Assembly (NCBI GenBank): GCA_023846275.1
Contig: JAIUJO010000142.1
Location: 224,501-288,500, forward strand
DNA length: 64,000 nucleotides
From: Vanilla planifolia
Lineage: Eukaryota; Streptophyta; Magnoliopsida; Asparagales; Orchidaceae
Reading direction: 5' to 3'
Shown here: positions 62,418 to 64,000 of the stretch, piece after piece
Numbering within the stretch: the first letter of the stretch is position 1
How the letters are laid out: every line of letters begins with the position of its first letter
The notes under the pieces: model-generated
What the model was told of the DNA's origin: nothing
Databases searched by the model: none
Seen by the model: only the letters and a program-made list of their open reading frames with translations
Translations under genes and position numbers: made by a program

Positions 62418-64000
62418 TGTGTGAGCATATGCATGTGTTCACATGTACATGTGCATATGTGTGCATGTGTGTACTTATGTGTTTGTGTGGGTGTGCATAT
62501 TTTTAGTTTGTGCATATTTATGCATATGTACATGCGCATGCATGTACATGTGTTAGTGTTTTTCTTTGTGTTTGTGTGTATATGTTTACATGTGCATGTG
62601 AATGTTCATTTATGTGTGTGTGCTTGACTCTATGTGTGGGCTTATTTTTTTGGTGTGAGTGTGTGTTTGTGGTATGAGTGCATGTGTGTGTATGCTTGTA
62701 TGTCTGCACAGGTGTGTCTATGTGTGCATGTGTGTGTTTATGTTTATATGCATTCGTGTGCATGCATAAGAGAGTGTGTGTGCACGTGTATGTGTGCGTG
62801 TGTGTAGGTGTGGTAAATTCTTGCTTACGTGTGTGTATGCATGCATGTGTGTGTGCATGCATGTGTGTGTGCATGCATGTGTGCCTGTATTGGGGGTGTG
62901 GGTGTATTTGTGTACATGTATGGGTGCATGCACGTGTGTGTGTACTTGTGTAAGTATGCATGTGTGCATGGCTTCTTGTGTACATGTGTACATGTGTGTG
63001 TGTGTGTGTCTGTGCATGTGTGTGAGTACATTTGTGTACGTGAATGTGCTTGTTTGTACATGTGTTTAGGTGTGGCTAAGTGCATTTGTGCATGTGCATA
63101 TGTGTGTATAGGTGTGTTTACATACAAGTGGATGTTTGTGTGCTTGTGTGTGTATGTGGGTTTGTGCTTGTGAGTTTGCGTATGCAAGCATTTGTGGGGT
63201 TGAGTGTATTTGCATGTGTGTATGCATGTGCATGTGTGCAAGCGTGTGTGCATACATGCATATATATATATATGAGTGTTTGTTTGTCTACACTTATGAG
63301 TGTGTGCATTATTATGTGTGTATGCATGTGTGTTTGCCTATGCATGTGTGTGCCTATATGTGTATCTATGTATATATGCAAGCAAGCATGTGTTGTGCAT
63401 TCATGTATATAGGCATGTGTGTGCATGGATATTTGCATATTCATGTATCTATGTGTGTGTGGATGCATGTGCCTATTTTTGTGCATTTGATGTGTGCACA
63501 TGTGTACGAGTGTTTGTGGGTGTGCATGTATGTATTTGTGTATATGTGTGTGTACTTGTGTATGTGGAAGTCTGTGTGCATTCATGTGTAGGCATGATTA
63601 TGCACGTGTGTGTGGGCATGTGTTTTGTTTAAGCATTTTTATGTGTGTGTGCTTCTATGAGCATGTACATCTATGTGTGTATTTTGTGCATGTTTGAGAG
63701 CTTTTGTATGTGTGTGCGTGCATCTCTGTTTATGCATGTGCATGTGCACATGTGCTTGTGCTAGTACATGTGTGTTTGTTTATGTGTGAGTGTTTGTGAA
63801 TGTGTGTGTGTGTGTATGGCTATATGGGTGTGCATAAGTGTGTGTGCATGCATACCCATGCATTGTTCATGTGTGCATGTGTATACATGCGTGTATGTCT
63901 GTGCATTTGTCTTCATGTGCGTGTATGTGCGTATGTCTCTACACATGTGCTTGTTAGTGTGAGTGCAAGCATGTGTGTGCATGTGTGTATTTATGGATTG
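62418..64000. repeat. Degenerate TG-rich satellite-like DNA, continuation of block C
   Basis: The repeat resumes with the same polarity as left of the array. Local features include three 16-bp GCATGCATGTGTGTGT-like units near 62836-62884 and an (AT)n run near 63258-63271. No gene is visible. Confidence 0.9.

Overview
This window looks like plant nuclear DNA, most likely from a flowering plant. It contains a decayed copy of chloroplast inverted-repeat DNA and a Ty3/gypsy-type LTR retrotransposon primed by initiator tRNA-Met. About 39 of the 64 kb is one kind of low-complexity DNA: a degenerate TG/CA repeat with frequent CATG, GCATGC and GTATAC interruptions. I found no intact host protein-coding gene. 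The many open frames in the TG/CA DNA exist because that composition rarely makes stop codons.

Layout. 1-2402: TG-rich repeat (G+T on the + strand). 2430-5018: a nuclear plastid insertion (NUPT), colinear with the chloroplast segment 3'-rps12 / trnV-GAC / rrn16 / trnI-GAU. All its genes are pseudogenes. A 21-bp minisatellite has expanded inside the rrn16 leader, and the 3' third of rrn16 is deleted. 5019-17508: the same repeat with opposite polarity (A+C on the + strand). 17509-17520: centre of a small palindrome where polarity flips back. 17521-40017: TG-rich repeat again. 40018-62412: a tandem retrotransposon array on the minus strand, LTR4-int3-LTR3-int2-LTR2-int1-LTR1. It has four ~3.04-kb LTRs and three ~3.40-kb internal regions, and one target-site duplication, GTGCA, flanks the whole array. 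62413-64000: TG-rich repeat continues.

The retrotransposon keeps its cis signals (TG...CA termini, iMet primer binding site, polypurine tract) but not a working protein set. Gag has a frameshift, reverse transcriptase has two in-frame stops, and almost all of integrase is missing. These lesions are shared by all three units. Units 2 and 3 also share a third nonsense codon, and unit 3 has a private frameshift. Variants among the four LTRs form a clean two-block mosaic: both middle LTRs match the outer 5' LTR on one side and the outer 3' LTR on the other. That is the expected footprint of unequal crossing-over between the LTRs of one inserted element, followed by duplication of an internal-region-plus-hybrid-LTR unit.

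The strongest observations are the recombination footprint in the LTRs, the polarity switches of the TG/CA DNA (one of them exactly at the NUPT), the birth of a minisatellite inside the NUPT, and the unusual length of nearly continuous pyrimidine-purine alternating DNA. I see no evidence for a new enzymatic or defence system. Chloroplast comparisons rest on recall of conserved plastid sequence and should be confirmed by alignment.
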